Positions 8,619 through 16,691 of a stretch of DNA of 64,000 nucleotides are shown in pieces. How positions within the stretch are numbered: the first letter of the stretch is position 1; the number at the start of each line of letters is the position of its first letter. Source of the DNA: Comamonas sp. (lineage in GTDB: Bacteria; Pseudomonadota; Gammaproteobacteria; Burkholderiales; Burkholderiaceae_C); contig JADMKK010000033.1 of NCBI GenBank assembly GCA_015478895.1, positions 1 to 64,000 on the forward strand. Direction: 5' to 3'. Both the position numbers and the translations under genes were made by a program. The notes under the pieces were generated by a model. The model worked only from the letters and a program-made list of their open reading frames with translations, was not told the origin of the DNA and did not search any database.

Positions 8619-9594
8619 ACATTTTCAGCAGCACTGCACCCCAGGTAAAGCCACCGCCTACACCCTCTAGCAATACCGTCTGCCCTTGCTGAATCTGGCC
8701 ATTGCGCACGCCGTGATCCAGTGCCAAAGGAATAGAAGCCGCCGAGGTGTTGCCATGCTGATCCACCGTCACAATGACTTTTTCCATCGGCAACTTCAGC
8801 TTTTTCGCTGTGCTTTGCATGATGCGAATATTGGCTTGGTGCGGAACTAGCCAATCGATATCTGCATCGGTCATGCCCGCTTTGTTCAACACGGCATGGG
8901 CCGCTTTTTCCAGCACACCCACGGCCAGTTTGAAAACCGCCTGCCCATCCATGGTCAGCAAAGGCGAGCCCGTCACTTGACCGCCCGACACACCACCGGG
9001 CACACACAAAATACCTACGTGCTTGCCATCCGCATGCAAATCGCTGGCCAAAATCCCAGGCTCATCTGACGCTTCCAGCACCACTGCACCTGCGCCATCG
9101 CCAAACAACACGCACGTGGTGCGGTCGTTGAAATCCAGAATGCGGCTAAATACTTCAGCGCCGACCACCAAGGCACGCTGCGCGGCGCCAGAGCGGATCA
9201 TCGAATCCGCCACTGTCAGCGCATACACAAAACCACTGCACACGGCCTGCACATCAAAGGCAGCGCAGCCATTGGCACCCAACTTGTTTTGCAAGATGCA
9301 CGCTGTCGAAGGGAACACCATGTCTGGCGTAGATGTCGCCACAATAATCAAGTCAATATCTTGCGGGGTAATACCAGCTGCTTCAATTGCCTTGCGTGAT
9401 GCCTCCAATGCCAGATCGCTGCTAGTAGTTTGCGCATCCGCAAAGTGCCGCGCCTGAATGCCAGTGCGCTCCACAATCCATTCGTTGGAGGTTTCTAAGC
9501 CACGTTCAGCGAGTTGTTCCGCCAAATCGTGATTGGTCAGGCGATGTGGTGGCAAGTAGCTGCCGGTGCCAGTAATGCGTGCAAAGCGTGTCAT
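8617..9594 (-). CDS. fabH: 3-oxoacyl-ACP synthase III (KAS III)
   Basis: Initiates fatty acid synthesis by condensing acetyl-CoA with malonyl-ACP. From ATG 9594 ([16 protein letters not shown]) it is 325 residues. Cys119 (DVQAVCSGF), the His in [10 protein letters not shown] and the Asn in [11 protein letters not shown] form the catalytic triad. A TTG 12 nt upstream overlaps the plsX stop and is a less likely start. It follows plsX by 8 nt. Confidence 0.96.
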   Translation of the reverse strand: MTRFARITGTGSYLPPHRLTNHDLAEQLAERGLETSNEWIVERTGIQARHFADAQTTSSDLALEASRKAIEAAGITPQDIDLIIVATSTPDMVFPSTACILQNKLGANGCAAFDVQAVCSGFVYALTVADSMIRSGAAQRALVVGAEVFSRILDFNDRTTCVLFGDGAGAVVLEASDEPGILASDLHADGKHVGILCVPGGVSGGQVTGSPLLTMDGQAVFKLAVGVLEKAAHAVLNKAGMTDADIDWLVPHQANIRIMQSTAKKLKLPMEKVIVTVDQHGNTSAASIPLALDHGVRNGQIQQGQTVLLEGVGGGFTWGAVLLKM

Positions 9595-9602
9595 GAATAT
9601 AT

Positions 9603-10655
9603 TCAAGCCACCGTGCTTGCTGAAGCTGATGCCCCACTGGCAGCTTCTAGCAAAGGCGCAGTCTGGGCAATCCGCCCCTGAACACGGTCAAGGAGGTTGT
9701 TCCGGGCTGCATCATAAGCGCGGTTCAAAGCATGTTCGTAACCAATGCTGTCTGCAGAGCCATGGCTTTTGAACACCAGTCCTCGCAAACCCAGCAGCGC
9801 AGCCCCGTTATAGCGGCGGTGATCCATCCGCTTCATGAGCGCTTTAATGACAGGATAGGCCACGATGGCTGCAAGTTTTGTAAAAATATTGCGTTTGAAT
9901 TCTTTTTTCAAACCACCCATGATCATTGCCGCAAGACCTTCCGAAGTCTTGAGTGCAACATTACCCACAAAGCCATCGCAGACAACAATATCTACACCGC
10001 CTTTGAAGATATCGTTGCCTTCGACATTACCTTTGAAGTAAATCGCATTGGCATCGCCCGCCTTGCGCAGCAACTCGCCCGTGCGCTTGATCACTTCGCT
10101 GCCCTTGATAGCTTCCTCACCAATATTGAGCAAACCTACCGAGGGCTCAAGGTTCTTGGAGTCCAGTGCAGTCACCAGAGCAGTGCCCATCACCGCGAAC
10201 TGCAGCAAATGCTCTGGCAGGCAATCCACATTGGCACCCAAATCCAGCACCGTCGTCGCGCCACCTTGATCGTTGGGGAGCTGCGAGGCAATCGCAGGGC
10301 GATCAATGCCATCCATGGTCTTGAGCAAATAGCGCGACACCGCCATCAGTGCGCCGGTATTACCGGCTGAAACCGCAGCTTGCGCCTTGCCATCCTTGAC
10401 CTGCTGAATCGCTACGCGCATGGACGAATCCTTTTTGCGCCGCAAAGCGATTTCTACAGGATCGTCCATGGTCACAACTTCTGAAGCCGCCACAATGTCA
10501 GCGCGCTCATGGGTTTGCCAAGCAGTCAACGCTTCTGGCTTACCTACCAAAAGCAAACGCGCATCTGGATGACTCGTCAAAAATTGACGGCATGCAGGAA
10601 GCGTAACGTCGGGGCCATGGTCGCCCCCCATGCAATCGACTGCCAGTGTGATCAT
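9603..10655 (-). CDS. plsX: Phosphate acyltransferase PlsX
   Basis: Converts acyl-ACP to acyl-phosphate for the PlsY route to lysophosphatidic acid. It is 350 residues, beginning [15 protein letters not shown], with the glycine- and Asn-rich SAGNTGALM motif near residue 96 and an [11 protein letters not shown] stretch. It is followed closely by fabH. A hairpin with a T tract (10705-10741) separates it from rpmF, which is usually in the same transcript. Confidence 0.96.
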   Translation of the reverse strand: MITLAVDCMGGDHGPDVTLPACRQFLTSHPDARLLLVGKPEALTAWQTHERADIVAASEVVTMDDPVEIALRRKKDSSMRVAIQQVKDGKAQAAVSAGNTGALMAVSRYLLKTMDGIDRPAIASQLPNDQGGATTVLDLGANVDCLPEHLLQFAVMGTALVTALDSKNLEPSVGLLNIGEEAIKGSEVIKRTGELLRKAGDANAIYFKGNVEGNDIFKGGVDIVVCDGFVGNVALKTSEGLAAMIMGGLKKEFKRNIFTKLAAIVAYPVIKALMKRMDHRRYNGAALLGLRGLVFKSHGSADSIGYEHALNRAYDAARNNLLDRVQGRIAQTAPLLEAASGASASASTVA

Positions 10656-10704
10656 GAATGACTTGCCGACCTGCTACAGGCCTAGCATTTGAAAATTGCT
10701 TTAT

Positions 10705-10741
10705 TAAAAAACAAAAGCCCGAGCTACAAGTAGCTACGGGC
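10705..10741 (-). terminator. Hairpin with T tract between rpmF and plsX
   Basis: Minus-strand stem GCCCG (10741-10737), a bulged T, AGCTAC (10735-10730), then GTAGCT (10727-10722) and CGGGC (10721-10717). A TTTTGTTTTTT run follows (10716 downward). It should terminate part of the transcription coming from rpmF, reducing plsX-fab expression relative to ribosomal protein bL32. Confidence 0.7.
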
Positions 10742-10762
10742 CTTTAAACAGTTGAAACGCTA

Positions 10763-10945
10763 TTAGGCTTCAGACTTGTTTTTCAGCACTTGACGGCCGC
10801 GGTATACGCCGTTGGGGCTGATATGGTGACGCAGATGCACTTCACCAGTTGTTGCTTCCACAGCGATACCAGGCACGTTCAGTGCATTGTGCGAACGGTG
10901 CATACCGCGCTTGGAAGGGGACTTTTTGTTTTGCTGAACAGCCAT
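10763..10945 (-). CDS. rpmF: 50S ribosomal protein bL32
   Basis: 60-residue basic ribosomal protein, [21 protein letters not shown] at its start and no cysteines, so not the zinc-binding form. The ATG at 10945 has AGGAG upstream. A longer in-frame start (to 11041) would cross the promoter region and is rejected. The yceD-rpmF-plsX-fab order is conserved in proteobacteria. Confidence 0.97.
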   Translation of the reverse strand: MAVQQNKKSPSKRGMHRSHNALNVPGIAVEATTGEVHLRHHISPNGVYRGRQVLKNKSEA

Positions 10946-11029
10946 GATGGCTCCTGAGTCTTGAAAGGGTTGGTGAAAAAACGCGATCAGCCCATTAAAG
11001 ACACGAGGGGGTTTCGCGCGAAGCCCCCG

Positions 11030-11060
11030 ATTATAACTCAAACCGCTGAAACAAAGCCAA
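11030..11060 (-). promoter_or_regulatory. Candidate sigma-70 promoter of rpmF
   Basis: A perfect TATAAT (11035-11030) lies on the minus strand with a weak TTGGCT at -35 (11060-11055, 19-nt spacing). Just downstream is a stem-loop, GGGGG/CCCCC with an inner TTCG/CGAA (11007-11028), at the predicted start of the transcript. This would give rpmF an internal promoter separate from yceD. Confidence 0.45.
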
Positions 11061-11199
11061 CCACCCCAAACTCATCTGGACTGACTTTGTCTAAACCAAA
11101 GGTACACGTGTCTTCAGTGGCTTCATAAAGTTTGGAAAAAATCCAGAACTTCAGAGAGCAAGCTACCGGGCGGCAACTGCACTGATCAAAAAAAAGAGG

Positions 11200-11751
11200 T
11201 TAGTCTGGGGCGTTATTTTTACGCAGCCCGGCCAACACTGCAAACGGATTGGTCTTTTCGGAGCTGGGCTCCTCAAAATCCACGGACTTGGCTTCCATGG
11301 AGATTTGCTCAGGACACTCATCATGCATAGGCACCAAAGGCATGGCCATCAGCAACTCATCCTCGAGCAACTCGCGCAAATTAAATTCTTTGCTCAGTGC
11401 CAACAGATCTTCTTCGGCTTCATCATCGAGCTCTTGCGCCGTGGCTTCATCGCGCACAAAGCGAAAAGAACGATCCACCTGCAGATCAATGTGGGCAACG
11501 CCCAGGCAGCGCTGACATACCATGGGCACTTGCGCATCCGCTTCGAGGTGCAGCCACAAATGACCGGGACCCGTCGCTTCTGGCACATGCTCGCCTTCGG
11601 CATACCAAGCAACACTCGCGCCATCGATGGAAGCTTGCGCCTCTTGGGACAAACGCTCAAATGCAGATAAAGGATCTTGACCTTCTACCACTGCATTTGC
11701 CTTAGCAAATGCAGCCGCATCAAGGTGATCTATTGAATATTCCTTGCTCAT
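11200..11751 (-). CDS. yceD: YceD family protein (DUF177), 23S rRNA accumulation protein
   Basis: 183 residues from ATG 11751 (MSKEYSIDHLD). Family members, encoded just before rpmF, are needed for normal 23S rRNA levels. The CQRCLG pair near residue 80 and the very acidic stretch DDEAEEDLLAL near 125 are typical. The start is only 25 nt from the divergent maf start. About 250 nt separate it from rpmF, more than usual, and that gap contains the rpmF promoter. Confidence 0.9.
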   Translation of the reverse strand: MSKEYSIDHLDAAAFAKANAVVEGQDPLSAFERLSQEAQASIDGASVAWYAEGEHVPEATGPGHLWLHLEADAQVPMVCQRCLGVAHIDLQVDRSFRFVRDEATAQELDDEAEEDLLALSKEFNLRELLEDELLMAMPLVPMHDECPEQISMEAKSVDFEEPSSEKTNPFAVLAGLRKNNAPD

Positions 11752-11776
11752 GGCGGCAGTGTAAGAGAATCCCGGA

Positions 11777-12379
11777 ATGCTTGAATCCACCTCCCCACAG
11801 CGCCCCTTGATCTTGGGGTCTACCTCGCGCTACCGCAAAGAATTGGTAGAGCGTTTAAATATCCCTTTCACCACCGCCTCTCCTGACGTGGATGAAACGC
11901 CCATGCCCGGCGAACCCCCCGGCGCCCTGGCTTTGCGCCTGGCACTGGCCAAAGCGCACGCCGTGGCTGAGCAGTTTCCCGATGCCATCGTCATTGGCTC
12001 GGACCAGGTCTCGGACTTGAACGGTGAGCCCATGGGCAAGCCCTTGGTGCACGAGCGCGCCGTCGAAATGCTGCGCGCGATGCGTGGCCAGACCGTAATG
12101 TTCCACACTGCAGTCGCCGTGGTCTGCAAGACTACGGGCTTTGTGCAAAGCGATGTGGCCATCATCAAAACGGTGTTTCGCAGTGATTTGACCGATGACG
12201 CGATTGAACGCTATCTGCGCGCCGAGCAGCCGTACGACTGCGCCGGCAGTGCCAAGAGCGAAGGCCTGGGCATCAGCTTGCTGGACGCCATCCACAGCGA
12301 TGACCCTACGGCCCTGATTGGCCTGCCCATGATTCGCACCTGCCGCATGGTGCGCGCTGCAGGGATTCAACTGCCATGA
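11777..12379 (+). CDS. Maf family nucleotide pyrophosphatase (YceF type)
   Basis: House-cleaning pyrophosphatase that hydrolyses non-canonical nucleoside triphosphates; the YceF subgroup prefers m7GTP. It is 200 residues with the substrate loop GSTSRYRKELVERL at 14-27, SPDVDETP at 35-42, SDQV near 74 and YDCAGSAKSEGLG near 155. It is divergent from yceD and overlaps the next gene by 4 nt (ATGA). Subgroup is inferred from context next to yceD-rpmF. Confidence 0.92.
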   Translation: MLESTSPQRPLILGSTSRYRKELVERLNIPFTTASPDVDETPMPGEPPGALALRLALAKAHAVAEQFPDAIVIGSDQVSDLNGEPMGKPLVHERAVEMLRAMRGQTVMFHTAVAVVCKTTGFVQSDVAIIKTVFRSDLTDDAIERYLRAEQPYDCAGSAKSEGLGISLLDAIHSDDPTALIGLPMIRTCRMVRAAGIQLP

Positions 12380-13149
12380 GCAAGTTCGGCAAACTTTACT
12401 TAGTCCCGGCGCCACTGGATTTTGGTTGTGCCACACAGTCGCCCATCACCGATGTGCTGCCGGAGCTCACCCTGCGCACCGCCGCACGCCTGGAGCACTG
12501 GGTGTGTGAAAACGCAAAAAGCACACGCGCTTATCTGAAGCGTGTGAGCGAGCATTTCCCCCTGGCTGTGCCCATGCAACAGCAAAACCTGCAGGAATTA
12601 CCTCGCGAAGCCCATAAAAAGGGCGACCACGGCGGCAAGGATGGCGCGGTGTTTGATGCCAAATCACTGCTGGCACCGGCTTTGTCGGGCCACGATATGG
12701 GCCTGGTCAGCGAAGCGGGCATGCCTGCCGTGGCGGACCCGGGCAGCTCCATCGTGCGTGCGGCGCACGATGCGGGCATTACCGTCATTCCATTGGTGGG
12801 CCCCGTATCGCTGCTCATGACTCTGGCAGCCAGCGGCTTGAATGGTCAGAACTTTGCGTTTGTCGGCTACCTACCGCAAGACGCGGCCCAACGCGTACAA
12901 CGCATCAAGGAGCTGGAGCAACTGGCCCAGCGCCACAACCAAGCGCAGCTTTTTATTGAAACGCCCTACCGCAACCCGGCGTTGTGGCAAGCGCTACTGG
13001 CTACGGTGCAACCCCATACGCGCGTGGCCATGGCCAGCGGTTTGACACTGGAAAACGCCAGTATCCAAAGCCGCTGCGCCAAAGACTGGAAGAAGCTGGA
13101 TACCGCCCCGGACAACCGTACGCCCGTCGTATTTGCTATTGGGCAGTAA
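12376..13149 (+). CDS. SAM-dependent methyltransferase, tetrapyrrole methylase family (RsmI-like)
   Basis: 257 residues beginning KLYLVPAPLDFG. The LVSEAGMPAVADPGSSIVRAAHDAGI and VGPVSLLMTLAASGLNG motifs are those of RsmI, the 16S rRNA C1402 2'-O-methyltransferase. The region between residues 30 and 80 differs, so it is probably the RsmI paralogue group found beside maf in betaproteobacteria. Its substrate is unknown. It is coupled to maf by a 4-nt overlap. Confidence 0.85.
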   Translation: MSKFGKLYLVPAPLDFGCATQSPITDVLPELTLRTAARLEHWVCENAKSTRAYLKRVSEHFPLAVPMQQQNLQELPREAHKKGDHGGKDGAVFDAKSLLAPALSGHDMGLVSEAGMPAVADPGSSIVRAAHDAGITVIPLVGPVSLLMTLAASGLNGQNFAFVGYLPQDAAQRVQRIKELEQLAQRHNQAQLFIETPYRNPALWQALLATVQPHTRVAMASGLTLENASIQSRCAKDWKKLDTAPDNRTPVVFAIGQ

Positions 13150-13165
13150 CAAGTCATAAAAAAAG

Positions 13166-13241
13166 AGCGCCTTGCCGTGACTCCTATTGACTTTGAGATA
13201 GTTATCTATCGCAAAGCTTTAAGAATCAACGGCAAGGCGCT
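13166..13241. repeat. 76-nt palindromic element, copy A (rsmI-like/sppA junction)
   Basis: Perfect 13-bp arms (AGCGCCTTGCCGT at 13166-13178, ACGGCAAGGCGCT at 13229-13241) enclose a 50-nt centre with its own hairpin CTTTG-a-GATAG-TTAT-CTATC-g-CAAAG. It lies between convergent genes and may also terminate transcription. It has the same length as the copies at 35993 and 53421 and shares CTTGCCGTTG ends and an ATAACTATCT core with the 35993 copy. Confidence 0.8.
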
Positions 13242-13271
13242 ATTTCTATGGAAGCGCCGCTGGCTGTGCGC

Positions 13272-14312
13272 TCAGCGAATCGCAGGCAGCGCACTTTGTA
13301 ACGCGCTGACCGCACCACCACCGACCGCAGCGCCAAAGCGTTTGGCAAAGCGCTCTGCCATGTTTTCGCTGCGCGTGTAGTCGATGAGCTGCTCAGCCCG
13401 AACCACGTCACGGGCCACGCTGTCGAGCGTGCCAAACTTGTCGGCCAAGCCCAGCTCAACGGCCTGCTGCCCCGTCCAGAACAGGCCGCTGAAGGTGTCT
13501 TTGTCTTCTTTGAGCCGATCACCGCGCCCGGCTCTCACCACATCAATAAATTGCGCATGAATTTGATCGAGCATGGTTTGCGCGTGCGCGCGCTGACCAT
13601 CGTCCAGAGGGCTGAATGGATCGAGCAAGCCCTTGTTCTCGCCCGCGGTCAGCAGGCGGCGCTCGACACCCAGCTTGTCCATGGCGCCGGTAAAACCAAA
13701 ACCATCCATCAGCACGCCGATGCTGCCCACGATGCTCGCCTTGTCTACAAAGATTTCATCCACCGCCGCCGCAATGTAGTAGGCCGCAGACGCACAGGTT
13801 TCTTCAACCACCGCATAAATCGGCTTTTGGTGCTGCGCTTTCAAGCGCACGATTTCGTCATTGATCATGCCCGCCTGCACCGGACTGCCACCGGGCGAGT
13901 TAATCAGCAGCACCAAGGCGCGCGAGCCGGGGTCTTCCATGGCGCTACGCATGGCCGCAATGACAAACTCTGCGCTGGCATTGGCATCACTGGCAATCGG
14001 CCCTTTGATATTGACTACGGCAGTGTGCGGCCCACTCATGGAGGCACTGGCACTGTCACGCCCCAACCACCACAAGCCCCCAACAATCAGCACCACGCTC
14101 AGCAAGCGCCAAAAATTGCGCCATCGCCGAGCCAGCCGCTGCTCCCTGACCGTGACAAACACCAAGCGCTCCAGCACGTCACGCTCCCAGCCGGGAGGTG
14201 TGGATGCCGTGGACTTTGAACCGCCGGAAGCGGCCCGCGTCCACAAATCTTGCCCCGGTAGCGGCTCCGCCGAAGAACCGCCGTCTTGACCAGGCGTTGG
14301 TTGGGTGCTCAT
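13272..14312 (-). CDS. S49 family signal peptide peptidase (SppA/SohB-like)
   Basis: Membrane-anchored serine protease of 346 residues that degrades cleaved signal peptides. A Pro/Ser-rich cytoplasmic N-terminus precedes one membrane segment at about 68-84. The single S49 domain has oxyanion loop NSPGGSP, nucleophile Ser175 (ETCASAAYY) and base Lys227 (GENKGLLDP). Their 52-residue separation equals that of B. subtilis SppA (Ser147/Lys199). This is the short, single-domain form. Confidence 0.92.
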   Translation of the reverse strand: MSTQPTPGQDGGSSAEPLPGQDLWTRAASGGSKSTASTPPGWERDVLERLVFVTVREQRLARRWRNFWRLLSVVLIVGGLWWLGRDSASASMSGPHTAVVNIKGPIASDANASAEFVIAAMRSAMEDPGSRALVLLINSPGGSPVQAGMINDEIVRLKAQHQKPIYAVVEETCASAAYYIAAAVDEIFVDKASIVGSIGVLMDGFGFTGAMDKLGVERRLLTAGENKGLLDPFSPLDDGQRAHAQTMLDQIHAQFIDVVRAGRGDRLKEDKDTFSGLFWTGQQAVELGLADKFGTLDSVARDVVRAEQLIDYTRSENMAERFAKRFGAAVGGGAVSALQSALPAIR

Positions 14313-14386
14313 AAACTTCCAAATCTCTCAATAGCAAGCGAACGCGCAGTATGCCAGCGGCCCTTGCATTTTTCGGTGACAAAAAA

Positions 14387-15046
14387 CTAGCCGTTGGCGT
14401 GCAGCCACTCCTGCAAATCGGCCACATCCCGCGCAACGTGCAAAGGGGCACATACGGCAAACCCAGCCGCATCATGCGCCCCATAGGCTACCCCCACACT
14501 GGCGCAACCAGCGTTTTGCGCCATGAGCAAATCGTGTGTGGTGTCCCCAATCATCAGCAAGCGCTCAGGTGCCACATCCAGTTCGGCCATCAACTCTTGC
14601 AGCATCAAGGGATGCGGCTTACCAGCAGTTTCATCGGCAGTGCGCGAGCTGTCGAACATGCCGCGCAAATCTGCATGCTGCAAGGCTTCGTTCAAACCAC
14701 GCCGGCTTTTACCCGTCGCCACGGCCAGCCAATGACCGCGTTCACGCAAACTTTGCAACATCGGCAACACACCTTGAAACAAAGTAATTTGCTCTTGCTG
14801 CTTGAGGTAGTGATAACGGTAACGGTTGGCCAAATCGGTGTATTTTGCTGCGGGCACATCGGGCGCTGCGTGGGCCAGCGCTGGCAACAATGCCATGCCA
14901 ATCACATACGACGCTTGGGCATCGGTAGGCACCGTGCCTCCCACATCGGCCACCGCCAACTGAATGCTGCGTGTGATGGCGGCTGTAGAGTCAAACAAAG
15001 TGCCATCCCAATCAAAGGCGATCAAATCAAATCGTCGTGCGCTCAC
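14387..15046 (-). CDS. HAD family hydrolase, phosphoglycolate phosphatase-like
   Basis: 219-residue HAD-IA phosphatase. Nucleophile Asp12 and Asp14 lie in FDWDGTLFDS. Motif II Thr is in AVATGKS near 113, and motif IV is GDTTHDLLMAQNAG near 172. A helical cap sits between motifs I and II. The GTG start at 15046 gives the usual N-terminus. The gene follows rluC, as in many Comamonadaceae. The natural substrate cannot be told from sequence; Gph-like activity is an inference. Confidence 0.88.
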   Translation of the reverse strand: MSARRFDLIAFDWDGTLFDSTAAITRSIQLAVADVGGTVPTDAQASYVIGMALLPALAHAAPDVPAAKYTDLANRYRYHYLKQQEQITLFQGVLPMLQSLRERGHWLAVATGKSRRGLNEALQHADLRGMFDSSRTADETAGKPHPLMLQELMAELDVAPERLLMIGDTTHDLLMAQNAGCASVGVAYGAHDAAGFAVCAPLHVARDVADLQEWLHANG

Positions 15047-15088
15047 AAGGCAATTCCTTTTTCTGTCATTCGTTCCGCGCCACCGGGC

Positions 15089-16150
15089 TCACGCCACAAA
15101 GCTGGCCAGCTCCTTGGGCAGCTCAGCCAGCAGCTCGATCCGCTCGTCCGATGCTGGATGGTTGAACTGCAGGCGCCAAGCGTGCAAAAACATGCGCTTA
15201 AGCCCTTGCTTGGGCAAACGCTTATTCAAATCAAAGTCACCATACTTCTCGTCACCGGCAATGCCATGGCCTTGTGAGGACAAATGCACGCGAATCTGGT
15301 GGGTACGGCCAGTTTTAATGGTCACTTCCAGCAAACTCATGGCAGGCAAACCTTGCATTCTGCGTGGGGCATGCTGAGAGCGCACCTTCACCAACGTCAG
15401 CGACTTCATCGCATCCGGGTCGTCGGGCGTGGTCACGCGCACTCGGCGCTCGCCATCGGACAGCAGGTATTTGTGCAATGGCGTATCAATCACCTTCTTA
15501 TTGGCGGGCCACGTGCCATTGACCAAGGCCAGATACGTTTTACCTGTTTCGCGCTCGCGGAACTGGTCTTGCAGCTTGATCAACGCCGAGCGTTTTTTGG
15601 CCACCAGCAAAATGCCGGAGGTTTCCCGATCTAAACGGTGCACCAACTCCAAAAATTTAGCTGTCGGGCGCGCTTGACGCAGTTGCTCAATCACCCCGAA
15701 GCTCACGCCAGAGCCCCCATGCACGGCTACACCGGCAGGCTTATCCAGCGCAATCAGGTAATCGTCTTCAAAAAGAATGGGGAATTCGCGTGCCGGAGCT
15801 GGTCGATCCGCCTTGTCCTGCACTTTCTCAGAAATACGCACGGGCGGCAGGCGCACGACATCGCCCGACTCCACGCGACTGTCTGCGTGGCAACGTCCTT
15901 TATTAATGCGCACCTCTCCACTGCGGATGATGCGATAGACATGTGTCTTAGGTACCCCTTTAAGGTGTCGCATCAGGAAGTTATCCAGGCGCTGACCTGC
16001 GCTGTCCTCATCGACCTCAATAAACCGCACTGCAGCGGGTGCAGGGTTTTGGGTACGTTCTTGGGGCTGTTTGCCCTCTATAATGTGTTTCACCTGCGCG
16101 TACTTATGTGTAAGTGGTTGATTTGCTTGGATTTTAGTCCACCCAGCCAT
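15089..16150 (-). CDS. rluC: 23S rRNA pseudouridine(955/2504/2580) synthase RluC
   Basis: Isomerises uridines in 23S rRNA. It has an S4 RNA-binding domain (about residues 50-105) and an RluA-type catalytic domain with Asp174 in HRLDRETSG. Annotated from ATG 16150 (353 residues). An alternative GTG at 16093 begins VKHIIEGKQPQ, closer to how relatives start, and removes 19 residues. It is divergent from rne, as in many gamma- and betaproteobacteria. Confidence 0.94.
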   Translation of the reverse strand: MAGWTKIQANQPLTHKYAQVKHIIEGKQPQERTQNPAPAAVRFIEVDEDSAGQRLDNFLMRHLKGVPKTHVYRIIRSGEVRINKGRCHADSRVESGDVVRLPPVRISEKVQDKADRPAPAREFPILFEDDYLIALDKPAGVAVHGGSGVSFGVIEQLRQARPTAKFLELVHRLDRETSGILLVAKKRSALIKLQDQFRERETGKTYLALVNGTWPANKKVIDTPLHKYLLSDGERRVRVTTPDDPDAMKSLTLVKVRSQHAPRRMQGLPAMSLLEVTIKTGRTHQIRVHLSSQGHGIAGDEKYGDFDLNKRLPKQGLKRMFLHAWRLQFNHPASDERIELLAELPKELASFVA

Positions 16151-16691
16151 TTCCCCGGCGCAGGCAGGTCGATGCCTCAGGTACTACGCTCATGGAAAAC
16201 CACGCAATTGTCGTTGGTCGTGGGGTGGAATCTAACTGGTTGACGTATTGAAACACTGAACGGAATCTTCACGTGGATGGTGGTGTTTGGAGCTAGGCGT
16301 TCCAGGCCATCCACGTATATGAAAAATTAGCGGGCATGTGGGTACTTCTTTCTTGGCTGCTAGGTGTGACACAGGGGCAAAAGCCTCTGATGCGTCCGCG
16401 TGCGCCAAGCGCCCACCCAGTCATCTATGCTGCCTCAGGCCATCACCGCACGGTGCGGGATCTGCGCACAGCATCGCTCGCTCCCTGCACCCTGCCCTTG
16501 CCCCCGTTGCTGACGTAAAGCAGCACGGACGCAATCAGGCCCAGGTCGATTCCCTTTCTTTTCGTTTCAGCGCGGCAACCCGGCATCTTCGGCTCCCAGA
16601 GAGCCAGTCTTTGATCAAGAGTCAAAGGCGTGTCGGCTAGGCAGCGCTGTCGCTGCTGGCCGGCCGCCGAACAACGAAAAGGATACGCATC
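16151..16691 (+). other. Long leader and promoter region between rluC and rne
   Basis: About 540 nt without a gene between divergent rluC and rne. It holds a stem-loop with perfect 10-bp arms (ACGTGGATGG 16271-16280, CCATCCACGT 16307-16316) and an inner TGGA/TCCA stem. A weaker hairpin AGGGGC-aaaa-GCCTCT lies near 16373, and C- and purine-rich stretches follow. In E. coli a long structured rne 5' UTR mediates autoregulation by RNase E; a similar role here is inferred from position and size only. Confidence 0.55.
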
